Assembly: GCA_019973155.2 (NCBI GenBank)
Contig: BPQB01000055.1
Coordinates: forward strand, 1 to 64,000
Origin: Phanerochaete sordida
Lineage: Eukaryota; Basidiomycota; Agaricomycetes; Polyporales; Phanerochaetaceae
Direction: 5' to 3'
Length of the DNA: 64,000 nt
Both the position numbers and the translations under genes were made by a program. Below, in pieces: positions 1-10,940 of the stretch; positions within the stretch are counted from its first letter, which is position 1, and each line of letters begins with the position of its first letter. The notes beneath the pieces were generated by a model. It worked only from the letters and a program-made list of their open reading frames with translations, searched no databases and was not told the DNA's origin.

Positions 1-902
1 CTCGCTCTAGCCGTGCTCACAAGTTCCACGCCCTCGGCAGCACAAGCCTGGGCGCGTTGTTCATGGATGTCGTTGTTGCTCAACATCCTTTGCATCTCAC
101 TTTCCTCGAGTTTTCCTTGACAATCTCGAACTGTCTGCACGCCATGATGGACGAGGCGTCAGGTTGTGTCTCGCAGACATGCCGTGGCACGACGTGCGGA
201 CAACGCTCTCGCTACTCGGTATACCGTCGGTCAGGTTGCGTCTCGATGCGCCCTGCGAGACGACGGTATGGTCACCTAGCCGACGCGCCATGACGTCTCG
301 CAAGCTTCTCTCAACGCCTCTTGTACGTGTGTCTACTCCACATGTTCCTCACCGGCTCTGGCTGCGTCGTGGCTCAGTTCATTGGCACGTCGCCTGCGGG
401 CAGTCACCATCTTGTATCCCTTGGGCGTGGTGGTGTTTCCCTGCTTTCACACATAGTTACTCACCCTGTGTCTCGCGTCATGCTCCCTGCCCCGTGGGCC
501 AGCCATCTCATAGTATTATCCATGTATGGTATGCTGCAGCAATCAGTCGATGTACATTTTTCTTATGATAATGATGCGGCGCTGCCTGTGTAAAGTGTCC
601 TAAGGTCTGTGCACACGCGGCGACCAGAGGGTTTGCCACCTAGGGGGAATCGGCCCATGACGGCGCAGCCGACTACCCGAGTTCCGAGCGCGCTCGAGTC
701 CGAGTGCATTAGCGCCCGTCTGCTGCCCCGATTTTGCTCGATAGGCGCGCAGATCGCGGGGCTGCCCACTGCTTCGACCCGCCGTGCCGTGCTTCGCCAG
801 GCCGTGCCGTGCCCCGGCAACGCGGCGGCACCCCGGTTGGCTGCAGTAAGGCCGTATTCGTCCAAGTACAGGCTGAGCGCTGAGTGCTGAGGGAGCGGGC
901 AT

Positions 903-990
903 CCGGAAAGCAGACAGAGGCCACCTGGAAAGCAGGGGGCGGGCCCTTGGAAAGCAGGGGCGAGCATTCGGATAGCAAGGGGAGGCCGCA
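903..990. repeat. 22-bp imperfect tandem repeat, about four copies
   Basis: Four consecutive units share a core close to GGAAAGCAGGGG, with phases beginning near 903, 925, 947 and 970. The last unit is the most diverged (GGATAGCAAGGGG). It lies in gene-free sequence. Confidence 0.5.
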
Positions 991-1824
991 CTCTCCCTTG
1001 GCATGCCGATGTGATCCCGCCCGACTCTCAAGGGGGCTGCAAAGCTCAAGCTGTTTCGAGGGACGGCTGGGCAGGACGCTGACAGCTGAAAGGCCTCAGG
1101 GCACTGGGGCATCGCGGCTGCAACATGGGAGCGCAGGGTCCCGCCGCGCGCCGCCACACCTCCCTCGCACACCCGGGGAGCGGTCATGAAGTTGCACCTA
1201 CCACAGCACTGCCCAAATATATAGCTTCGCGCGCACGAAACGGCGAGCGGAGGGTGCACGGCGGTGCGCGAGAGGTCCTGCGGAGCTCCCAAGCTCAGCC
1301 CGCGGGGGTCGGTGTCTGAGGTCCCGAAGCGGATTTCACTTCCACCCGGAGCGCCAGGGGCGCCGAGCCAGCCGAAGCAGGACTCCGGATACCACGCAGC
1401 GCTCTCGAAAGCCCAGCTCAGGCATTCTGCACCTAAGTTACAGTAGGTTCCCAGGACGAGTATGTAGAACGCCCCAGGTCTCAGATCACAAGACAGGAAA
1501 GACCTGCTGTTGTTGCCTGCAAGCGGACCTTTGTGTCTGAGGCCAGGTATGGACGAGGGGGCGGCATATCCTCAGAAATCGTAAGACTGGGCCCCGAATG
1601 GGGCCTGCTATGCCACAGGCTGGGTGAGAGAGTATATCTACAGCAGTTATACCGTGTCTTCCTCGAACTGGACATCACACACGCTTATTGCCTACCTTTA
1701 ACACGGTTCTGTTCACGGACGGCGCCTATGGCGGCCGGAGGCCCCCCGGCCGTGGCGGCGCCACTCGATCTCAAAGTTGCCCGATATGGCTACATCGCCG
1801 ATCACTACGCCAGCGGAGGCCCGG

Positions 1825-1850
1825 CTCGGACTCGGACTCGGACTCGGACT
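1825..1850. repeat. (CTCGGA)4 hexanucleotide microsatellite
   Basis: Four perfect CTCGGA copies plus a partial fifth. It would encode alternating Ser-Asp or Leu-Gly in chance frames, but no supported gene contains it. Confidence 0.8.
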
Positions 1851-2703
1851 CTCGGAATGTCCCGTTTCCCGAACGCCCTTCGGATGCAGATCCCGCCTCC
1901 CGCGCCTTTTGTGGGCGCCGCGTCGGGGCACCTGTCACGCTGCGGGCCCCTATCCAGGACATCCTCGCAGCCGTGCGCACCGTGCGCAGGGACGCCGCCG
2001 CGCATGCGCCCCTCGTGCGCCCCGCTCCCGCGGGCTTACGCATCTCATGGGCGACGTTGCTCGCGCCCAGCACCGCGCGCGTCGGCGCGGCCCCGCGGCA
2101 CGTGCAGACGCACAGCGGCCCGTGTGTCGTCGCGCCGTATGTGCTCGCTAGGACGTATGTGGGGTGGGTGCTGGTCGATATTGATGTCTGGATGAACGAT
2201 GGCTAGGGACTGAAAATACGCGCTGTGTTGTGCGCCATAGAAGCGGAGGTAGTCGAGGTCGCCGACCGGTCCCTTAGCTGAGCATCGCCGATTGACGGTC
2301 CTTCGATGCGCATCTGCAGGCACTATTCCAGCTTGGGCCAGCGTGCTGGAAGTTTTCTCGCATACTGTCGAAGTCCAAGGCGAACGCATCGGCCACAGTA
2401 CCAGCGCGATGGCCTCCCTGCGCTGGATTACTTTGGCGAGCGTCGGCATTCCGTTTTAGGCAAGAGCGCACCCGACATGAGACGAGGCCTCCGCGCCGCT
2501 GATACGCCGAGCTTCGCGAAGGAGCGTGGATCTTCACGAAGCGGGACGGCACATGGCTTTGGCGACATCAGAACACGCGACTCGTTGACAACGGACGACG
2601 AACCTTCGCATTTCGGAGGATTCGCGAGCGGACGTGTCGGGGCCTCTCGCTCCGCCACTTCAGCTCCTCTCTCTCAACCTGCCTCCTCGTCCGACCCTCA
2701 CCC

Positions 2704-4193
2704 ATGGCGTTCGGCCTGGGCACACTCACCTCCGCGCTGTCCCTCTCCATACCCCGCCCGTCCCTACGAAGCCGCCAGCGGCGCAAATCCTACGCCTCCG
2801 CCTCCGACGCCACGGTCGCCCCGCCCCTCGCCGAAGTGCTCCATGCCGAGCTCGCGGAGGCGCACAAGCAGATCGACGCCCTCACGGAGCGGCTCGCGGC
2901 GCGCGAGAAAGAGCTGCAGGACGCGCGGGGGCACGCCGAGGACCTCGCGGCGCGCGAGAGCGAGGCGGCGCTCGACCTCGCCGCGCTCCGGACCGCGCAC
3001 GACGCGCTGCACGGCGACCACGCGCTCGCGGTGCAGAAGTACCGCGGCATGAAGGCGGAGCTCGCCACAGCCGAGGAGGCCGTGCGCAGGGAGCGCGAGG
3101 CGCGGCTGGCGGAGTGGACGGGCCATCACGCGACGCGGACGGCGTATGCGCGCCTGCGCGGACAGGCTGCGGAGAACGCGCGCGAGCTGGCGCACTTGCG
3201 CGCTGCGCACGCCGACGTGAAGGCGCTCCTCGATATTCGCGAGGCGGAGCTGCACGAGGCCCAGGCGGTCCAGAACGAGGCCGACGCCGTTTCATGTGCC
3301 GACGTCCAACGCCAAGTCGAGAGCCTGAACAGCGAGGTGCTGCAGCTGGCGGTGCTCGTGACGGATTCCATGGCGTTTGAGTCGCGATCGTCGGCGGCGC
3401 CCCGAGCCGCCGATGCTTCGTTGCAGCCGTCGAGCTGGATCGGTCCCACCCTGACGAGCTTCCTGGCCTCGTCCGACCATGCGCAGAACCCAGTTTGGGT
3501 GAGGACGGCCCTCCAGGCGAGCATCCTGCGCTTCGCGAGTGATGTGATAGAGTCTTGGGGAGTCCATCTCGACCCACCCGAGAATCGCGTCTTGACCAGC
3601 ATTCACGCGAAGCTCTTCCAAGACGGTAAGCATCTTTCGGATTCTGAGAATCCCATGCACTCACGTTATCGTGGGCAGAGCCTTACGCGATCTCTGCGCG
3701 GTGGAGGGTGCTGACGAGAAGATCGGTCGCAGCGGCAGGCCCCAGCGACCCGCTCCGAAGAGTGTCGGAAGAGCTCCTGAAGTGTTTCAAGGATGTTCTC
3801 TCAGCTGCTGGCGTGCGGCACGACGCGCCTTCAACCGACTGGACGAGCGTTCGAGGGAGGGTGGAGAGTATAGCCGCCGCTATCGTTGCCCTGCAAAAGA
3901 CCATAGGAGAAGACGCAACATCCAACGACTTCTGCGTCGTGTGTCCTGTGGAGGGCGCGCACTTCGTTTCCGACACCATGGAAGACCTCGACGGTCGCGA
4001 TAGGAATAGGAGGGGCAGCGCTTCTCAGCGCCCGCAGGTCCTGTGTACGACAGCGCTGGGGTTGTACCGGAGGGAAAAGGCGAAGGAGGGTGAGGGAGAT
4101 GCAGGTACAAGACGGACTGTCGTTGTAAAGGCCGGCGTGGTGCTGCAAAATGTCGTTGAGGACACGCCTGGTAACGTGGACATCGCGGAGTAA
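2704..4193 (+). CDS. coiled-coil protein A (first of three paralogs)
   Basis: Two exons, 2704-3625 and 3679-4193, joined by a 53-nt intron in phase 1 (GAC G|gt...ag|AG CCT), give 478 residues. Residues 40-200 are a Glu/Ala/Arg-rich region with long heptad-like helices, predicted to be coiled coil. A conserved block follows (DAVSCADVQRQV, then LNSEVLQLA) and a C-terminal domain with SARWRVLTRR just after the intron. The same order, motifs and intron position recur in the genes at 7817 and 13989, so the three are clearly paralogs. I know no characterised function; the family resembles uncharacterised agaricomycete proteins. Unlike B and C, A has no extra 5' intron and its N terminus (MAFGLGTLTS) is only weakly similar. 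Exons are very GC-rich. No Hsp70-like gene lies upstream, unlike for B and C. Confidence 0.8.
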
Positions 4194-4825
4194 GCATGGA
4201 CTTCAGGATGTATGCGCTGGACGTAAACATACTTCATAGGACGGATATATACCCTGGAATACACTTGAGATGCACGCGGATATGCACGAGGTCTGCGTCG
4301 CTGCTCACCGTTAGGTACAACGTCCGCATGGTACACCTACTCCTTGCTAGCTTGCGTCCAGCACCGTTTTCTTCACTGTACACATACATGACATAGGTTT
4401 ACCGCGCATACAGTGTTCGTCACCTTTGCTACGGACGTCGACGCGCCAGCGCGCAAAATGCAAATGGAGGCTTCAGGGGTCCGAAGGGCCCCCGGATACC
4501 AGTCCTCCGTACCGCCTTCGCGGCTAAGCTATCGCATCCCGTAGATCGCTCGCTACATTACAGCTGTTTGGAAGACGATAGGCCGCACCCAAGGATTTTT
4601 GCGTACAGCAGTTGATGCTCCGCGGTAGCGTGTCTCGCTCGTGCAGTGCGCGCGCCGAGGCGGCCGAGCTGCCGCCTCGCATTGCCGCAAGTCACCTAGC
4701 ACGGGACGCTCATCCAACGGAGTCTGAACCCTGTGCTAGAAAAATCGAAGGGTGGCCTATCGTTTTCCAAACAGCTGTGACATAGCTTTCCATTGCTACG
4801 ATAAGCGGAGACTTATTCTACAGAT
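4194..4825. other. intergenic, convergent 3' ends
   Basis: This lies between the stop codons of coiled-coil A (plus) and Hsp70-like 1 (minus). The short frames here are not supported by any motif or paralog. Nothing else seen. Confidence 0.5.
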
Positions 4826-7273
4826 TCAAGGTACACCATCATATACGATCTTTGCTTCGCCTCTAGTGTCTATGTCAGCACAGCCCGAGCGAGAGGAGCG
4901 ACGCGGATGTCAACGCAGACGTACCTCTTCTCCTTACCCTGCAGCATATCATCAGCAAATGAAAGATGTGTAGCATTAAAAAACGACCGTACATTTTCGA
5001 TCCATGCAAGTTGCGCCTTCAATTCGGTGAGCCCGCAGGATAGCACGATGTCAACCTGCTGTGTATAATAGATGCCGCGCGATCCGATTTGCTTCTGTTT
5101 GGCGACAGACGACGTGTCTGCCTGGATTGTACAGAGTGTCTCGAAAGCATCTGAGAAAGGTCAGGAACGGATATCATCTTTAAATGTGGCTCAACGCTCA
5201 CGAGGTTCGAGGTCCGTCCAGCAGGGATTTTGGCGTGAGCCACGATAGCACTTCACCTCCGTTGAGATGACATCCAGATCGGTAGCATCGACGGCCTCTT
5301 TAGAGAATGAATGTCTGAGCTCATCGTTCTCGCCAACCCTAGTCCCCTGCGTGCCCCAATGATGAGTGATATCATGACCACGAATTGGTTATATTAGTAT
5401 TGACACACCTTCTCTAAGATGGCGGCGAAATAGTTGGGGACGTGAAATTTTCCCGAGGGCCGCCGTACCACTTGGCTCCCACGGAGTACATGCTCCTCGT
5501 CTGAGGCGTCATATTCAGTCATACACTGAGCACCGTACGTGAGCCGTGCGACCCGAGCGGTAACAGAGTGCGTGAGGAAGAATGAGACAGCTCCAAAGGC
5601 GACTGCCTTGTTCCTGTAAGAGTCATCAGCTCCAAAGGCGATGAACGTAGGAGCAGCAGAAGCAGCGGGGATACTGACGTGTGGCTATCTGGCCTCGATA
5701 GATCCATGCCGAATGATTGCAGGGAAGCCTTGAGAGTCCCGTAAAGCCAAGGGCTCGCTGCGAAACCGCCAACAAGGAAGCCAAGCTGCGGCTCTATTAG
5801 CAAGCATCTATGTGAAGGACGAAGTATTCTGCGTACATTGACCGTGTCGACTGCCAGCTCGAGCTGCTTTCGTACAGCGACAATGATAGCGTCAATCGAT
5901 GGCTGAAAGAATCCTGCGACAACCCGACTGCGTGTACAGCGGAGGTCAGCAAAAATGCAATGCGGGCAGATGTCGATGTACCCATCCAGCGCAAGCTGCC
6001 CGCTGCGAATGCCCACACTGAGATCTTTGTCCCTCGACGTGCCGAACTTGATAAACGACTTGTCCGATGGATCCTTGAAGGTCGGCTTGGCGGACTTCTC
6101 GAAGCTTTCCATCATCGTCTCCAGATCCTCGTCGTTTCCGTACCTCGAGTCTCGCAGCCTTTCTGTAAAATGCTTGAGTGAGCATCACGACTCAATTTCA
6201 GATTGGGCGAATATTCTCCTGCTTTACCTTGCAAAAATTCCCTCGCACGAATATTCACGCGAGTCGAGCCTTGCAGGACACCTAGTTCGCGAACCTTTAA
6301 TTCAAGATATATCAATGAGTAATCTTGGACGTACAGTTCGCCGGGGCTATCTCCTCGACTGTCATCGGGTGCGTCTTGACGAACTTGTACGTGCTTATGT
6401 CAATCGTTCCTCCGCCAGCGTCGATGACCATGACGCTGACGCCGTCCTGTGAGACATCAAGTTCACAGAGCCCAGTTTCTAGAGCGGACCATAGACGACG
6501 TACCCGTATGACACTCGCCGCGAGACCATTGTCGACGCAGTACAGGAGGCTAGCTTCGCCTTCCGAGACGAAGTGAATGCGCTCGTGCCCCGCAAGGGTG
6601 TCGGGAACGAGCTGCGCATAGAGCGCCGCCTGGCGCATCTTCTCCTGCTGCGCCCCCTCCCATCCGTTCGGGTGGCTGAGGACGAAGTCGATGCGGTCGC
6701 CGAAAGACGCCCAGAGGCTTTCGCCGTTCGGGTGGGTCTCGGTGATGTACCTCCTTGCGCAGCTGAAGAGGTAGGAGAGAAAATACCCGAATACCTCGAC
6801 GATGGTCTTCTTGTGCGGCAGAGGCTTTATGTCGGCGTCGCGAAGACCGGCAGAGTCGAGTGCGCTGGGCCGTAGATGCAGCTTGAACCTTCAGCGCATT
6901 GCATCAGGATGAAACTACACATTTGATTTGTGCACTTACCATTCCACCAATGTCAGGTCCTCGTCCTCGACGACAAGTTCTATCCCGGGGACTCGGGCTT
7001 CTGCACCTGCTGCGCGCACGAGCCCTTCCTCCGTATAATACAAGATTGAAGGGATTTTGAAGTCGCCGTTCTCTTGGCCAGGAAAGCTAGCCCATTCGCT
7101 GATTAACCGAGTGCCCGCTCTCATAGCAAGCGCACGAACCGTGTGACGGCTTGGATTCTCGGTACCTCTCCAGGATCAAGGATCGCGTAGGCGATGCCGC
7201 TGTACGTCGTCCCTACGTCGAATGCGAGGACGAGTTTGCGCAGCGAGCCAGCAAAGGGCTTCAGCGATGCCAT
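4826..7273 (-). CDS. Hsp70-like protein 1 (HSPA12-type actin/Hsp70 ATPase fold)
   Basis: A multi-exon gene of about 600 residues. It opens at 7273 with MASLKPFAG and a phosphate-1 loop FDVGTTYSG. Downstream are LSHPNGWEG, the phosphate-2 motif VIDAGGGTIDIS near 6430, the adenosine motif FLVGGFAASPWL near 5770, then NKAVAFGAVSFFL and TELKAQLAWIEN. This motif order is that of fungal Hsp70-like proteins related to HSPA12; no canonical Hsp70 substrate-binding domain or EEVD tail is seen. The C terminus was traced through two small introns to a TGA at 4826-4828, giving an ending (RGEAKIVYDG) that matches the paralog at 10941 (RGDAQVIYDE). Matching start regions in both copies support the start. 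Apparent frame jumps all fall at GT...AG introns, so I read it as intact. It starts divergently from coiled-coil B. Confidence 0.85.
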
Positions 7274-7816
7274 CGGTTTACGAACGGCCCCGCCAGGGAG
7301 GGAGATGTGACGCGAGGCGACCTCGCCGTGTCGTCTTAATGAGTGTGCAGTACGCGCGTCGAGGATATGACCCTGGGATTATGATGTGAGTAAATGGGGA
7401 AAGCTTTTCTATGAGGAATGTGCGAATCACGCGAGGCAGCGAAGATCGTCAGGGACCAGCAGCCATATCGCGGACGGCCTGCTAGCTAGTGCCGCCGCGA
7501 CACCTTTGCGGTCGATATCCACCGCTGATTTTCCGATAACTTCGCCCCTAGGTCAATACGAGTTCAGGGAGCACATAGTCAATAAATGAAGGAACTCACA
7601 GGCGTCATTCAGTATGCCCAGCTATCCGGGAGGGAGGCGACGTCAGAAGAGAAGGTAAGCGTCATGCAAACGAGGCTGCATCATGGCGAAAGTCGGTACT
7701 ATGCCGAGAGCTTACGAAGAACGCAAGGGCGCGCCGAAGTTAGTATCCACGACCCAACCTCTCTGTAGCCTTGCATCTCCGAAGTTTGGCTTGCTCACCG
7801 TCGTCTCTACTCGCTC
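7274..7816. promoter_or_regulatory. shared divergent upstream region, Hsp70-like 1 / coiled-coil B
   Basis: 543 bp separate the start codons of two genes read in opposite directions, so both promoters must lie here. No clear TATA box was found. The short frames inside have no support. The equivalent 608-bp region between the second Hsp70-like gene and coiled-coil C has the same layout. Confidence 0.5.
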
Positions 7817-9304
7817 ATGACTCTCATCGTGGGTGCGCTATTCTCAGCTATCTTCACCTGGCTCCTCTCTTGTCTCCGCAATAAACCTGCCATGTCCCTA
7901 TCCGAGCCCATCCCTAGCTCTCCCCTGTCCGACAGTCACAGTGGTCTCCAGCTAGATCTCTCTCCGTCTTCAGAAGCCTACAACGTGCAAGAGCGCTATG
8001 AGGCGGAGCTTACAGAGGCATGGGGTCGGATTGAGGAGCAAGAAGATAGGATCGCGTCTTTAGAGCAGGAGCTGGCTCGTTCTGAAGAGGAAAGGAAAAG
8101 GTACGGAGGGGTGCACACGATAGATTCGGTGGGGCTGATGTAGTTCTTTAGGATGAAGCGGGAGTTGAAGGATTGGGACAGGGAGAGGACAAAGCTGGAA
8201 CAAGCAGCGGCGGATTATCGCGAACTGAAGATGGAGAACGCGGGACTGTGCGCCCAGCTGGACCAGCGATGTCGGGAACTCGACCATCTTCGCAGTGAGC
8301 ATCAGGACATGAAGTCGCTCCTCGAGATTCGTACCACAGAACTCAGCAGCACACGAGCCTTCCTGGATGTCTCCGATACCGTCTCTTGCGCTGATGTCCA
8401 GCGCCTGGTAGACAACCTCAATGCCGAGATCTTCCAGCTCGCTGCCGGGCTGACGGATGATCTGGTGATAGGAAGAGTCGAGCAGGATACCAAGGAGTAC
8501 GAGAAAGCGTATGCCAACGTCGCGGACTGGATTGGAGAAGATATGGCGAGGATCCTTGCGTCGTCGGCGTACGCGGATGACCCCGTGTGGGTACAAATGG
8601 GTCTGCAGGCGGTCGCAAGCAGGTTTGCAGAGTATGGCATTTCCACTTTCAACATCTGTATCCCCTCAGAGGATGATTCACTCCTCCAAAAAATCTACAG
8701 GACGCTGTTCATGCAGGGTAAGCTTTCGGACGCAACGCTATGTGTTGGGCGATATTTACCTCCATTTTTTCCAGAGCCGCAAACGGTCTCCGCGCGCTGG
8801 CGAGCCCTCACTCGGCGATACGTCAGACGCTCCTGCGTCGAAAATGGCCTGCAAGCGTACGCTGCGAAGCTCATACGCGCTTTCCAGGACATCCTGCTCG
8901 TGGCCGGGGCGCAGGATCACCTTCGCTCATCTGACTGGACGGGCATTCAAGCGAGGATGGAGCGGATTGCGGCCAGCATCATGTCCGTGCAGAACGCCAT
9001 CGGCGAAGACGTCACCTCCAGCGAGCTCCAGGTCCTTTGTGCGCGCCCAGGAGCGCAGTATACGTCCAGTTGGATGCAGGATGCTGACGACTGCGGACGG
9101 AAGGGAAAGAGGCGCGATCACGGTGCAGAGGTTCAAGGTGTTCAGTGCACCACGGGGCTCGGTCTGGGGAGACGGGAGGTGACACAGGACAACGAAGGAC
9201 GCTCACATGTCAAGCTCGTAACCATTTTGAAAGCACAGGTGGTGCTGCGTCCCGACGGAGGCTCTGGTGAGACAGAGATGTCAAGCTCATTAGTCAAATT
9301 GTAG
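7817..9304 (+). CDS. coiled-coil protein B (second paralog)
   Basis: Three exons (7817-8100, 8152-8717, 8775-9304) give 459 residues. The N terminus is hydrophobic (MTLIVGALFSAIFTWLL), fitting a membrane anchor or signal anchor. A polar Ser/Pro stretch follows, then a charged coiled coil (about residues 65-190). The family block DTVSCADVQRLV / LNAEIFQLA is next, and after the last intron the C-terminal block SARWRALTRRY. The second intron is 57 nt, a multiple of three without stops, so an unspliced reading stays open; the paralogs show it is an intron at the same phase-1 position. It is divergent from Hsp70-like 1 and followed by the Arf-like gene. Function unknown. Confidence 0.82.
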
Positions 9305-9760
9305 TAGTCACGATGTGCCTCTAGTGTTTTCAGACGTCAAAGTCTTCCGTTGCTGCGTGGACGATGCACGAGTGCGGTGATCATGGTCGTGTGTGACCCT
9401 GGGCGGCAGGGGTTTCTGGGGTCCGGATAGGCCCTGAGGGGAGGATAGGGGTGCCACAGGTCCTTCATCCTCCAACACGCGCCCCGCGTCGCGCTGCACA
9501 GGCCCACGCTCGTCCTGCACGATGTACACGACGTTCTTGACACCCTTTCTCGCCCTCTCGAAATTGCTCAGCGCCGACGCCGAAGATTGTGAGGCGGTGA
9601 TCATCCGCAGCTGAGACGCGATGGCTGGTGCCTATCCGCCTACGGCGGATTGCCACGACCAGATCACCCTTGTTGACAGCGAGCGCGGGCCTATATAAGA
9701 CTGTCTCCGCCGTGTCGCCTGCCCTCGAACCTGCGTTTGTCTTTCTGACGTCGAGCGATA
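9305..9760. other. intergenic with Arf-like promoter
   Basis: 456 bp between the coiled-coil B stop and the Arf-like start. Apart from the TATA box at 9692 I see no supported feature; the minus-strand frames are shadows. Confidence 0.5.
9692..9698 (+). promoter_or_regulatory. TATA box of the Arf-like gene
   Basis: TATATAA, 63 nt upstream of the ATG at 9761. The spacing suits a short 5' UTR. Confidence 0.55.
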
Positions 9761-10578
9761 ATGGGTGGCACGATATCGCAGCTGCTGTCGGGCGGTCAGA
9801 GCCGCGGGATGCGTGCGTACTTCGCACTAGCTCTGACGTCGAGTCCTAATGTTGCTCGCGATGACCAGGCATATTCTTGGTACGCAGACCACATGGTCTC
9901 TCTGTGACGTGCCTCATGATTTTGACTATCTTCCGTAGACTGGGCTCGAGGGCTCTGGCAAGACAACGTTTCTCAAGAAGATGAAGCAAGGCCAGCCAGT
10001 TGCAGCCATTCCAGAGCTCGGTCAGCCATCCCATTTGCCTTGAGTATCCGGGTTAACTCATCGGAAACTATCCAGGATTCATCGAAGAAGGTCCATTTAC
10101 GGTCGACCTCTTTGACGAACCTGTCATCTTCACGGCCTGGCACGCCGGAGGGAAAAGCAAGGACCTTCCTGACTGGGATAACACAAGTGCGTTTACGACT
10201 TGTCCACCCAGCCGGACGATTGCTCAACGAGACGCAGGCTTCCAGAACCCTCGCGCTATCATCTTCCTCGTCGATGCGAACGACCCTGACCGCCTGCCGC
10301 AGGCGCGTGAGGCGCTCCGTCTGCTGAACGCCGAAGAGCAACTGCGCGACATCCCGCTGCTCGTCCTTGCAAACAAGCAGGATATGCCCGCTGCCATGAG
10401 TATTGCGGAGGTATCGAACAAGCTCGGTGACCAAGGACAGCGGCCGTGGACGCTGGAGGTAAGTTGCCTTACGCGCACCGGGCTGGATATATACTGATTT
10501 ATGACTTAGACTGCGAGCCTCATTGATGGCGAAGGAATGGACGATGGCTTCCAGTGGCTTTCGCCGATGGTCAGATGA
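9761..10578 (+). CDS. divergent Arf-family small GTPase
   Basis: Six exons (9761-9812, 9869-9879, 9939-10020, 10076-10186, 10238-10458, 10510-10578) give exactly 181 codons, the usual Arf length. It starts MGGTIS, a likely N-myristoylation signal. The 11-nt second exon is needed to make MRIFLTGLEGSGKTT, the P-loop (G1). G4 is NKQD, and the C-terminal helix ends GFQWLSPMVR. Two key residues are changed. The switch I Thr that binds Mg in PTxG is Glu (PELG), and the G3 motif WDxGGQ reads WHAGGK, replacing both the Asp and the catalytic Gln. Nucleotide binding may persist while normal GTP hydrolysis is unlikely; this is inference. Arf proteins act in membrane traffic. Its place inside the coiled-coil/Hsp70 array may be chance. 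The long minus-strand frame across it is a shadow. Confidence 0.85.
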
Positions 10579-10940
10579 GGGGAAAATGTTATGCCAATGC
10601 CACCTCTGCCCTAGATCATCGCCCAAAATGTTCGGTCGTCGTCTGCGCTTGCGACTACTTGATAGGCACATCGATTGAAGCCAGGCACCAGTCTGATATT
10701 GAGGGTAGTCAGGATTCAGAAAAGGCAAGAAGATGCATATACGATTGAGAGATGCATATTGAACAGAGTGTACGTCGAAGCCAACAATACCAAGAGGAGT
10801 AGTACAATCGGACAGTCTCGTCGAGGGTGCCCAGCGTTCGCAGAATAGCACATCATATACCGGCCGAAGATCAAGCACCATACACAAACACGCCAACCGT
10901 GCCTTGTTGTGACGGAAAGCCTTCTCAGATCTGGGCGCGA
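10579..10940. other. intergenic, convergent 3' ends
   Basis: 362 bp between the stop codons of the Arf-like gene (plus) and Hsp70-like 2 (minus). No feature seen. Confidence 0.5.

Larger units (their letters stand above)
1..2703. other. no supportable gene; repeat-bearing intergenic stretch
   Basis: Several open frames overlap here on both strands, but none shows a recognisable domain, plausible splice structure or homology to other genes in the window. They look like chance frames in GC-rich DNA. The stretch holds a 22-bp imperfect tandem repeat near 903-990 and a short CTCGGA microsatellite at 1825-1850. By analogy with coiled-coil genes B and C, a minus-strand Hsp70-like gene might be expected upstream of coiled-coil A, but I found none of its motifs (DVGTTYSG, IDAGGGT, VGGFAASP). 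Confidence 0.5.

Noticed and set aside
1533..2206. Overlapping plus-strand frames of 172-220 codons
   Set aside because: Composition-driven frames containing the CTCGGA repeat; no domain, paralog or splice support.
5519..6115. Possible frameshifts in Hsp70-like 1
   Set aside because: Each apparent frame change coincides with a GT...AG intron at a position shared with Hsp70-like 2, so the gene reads as intact.
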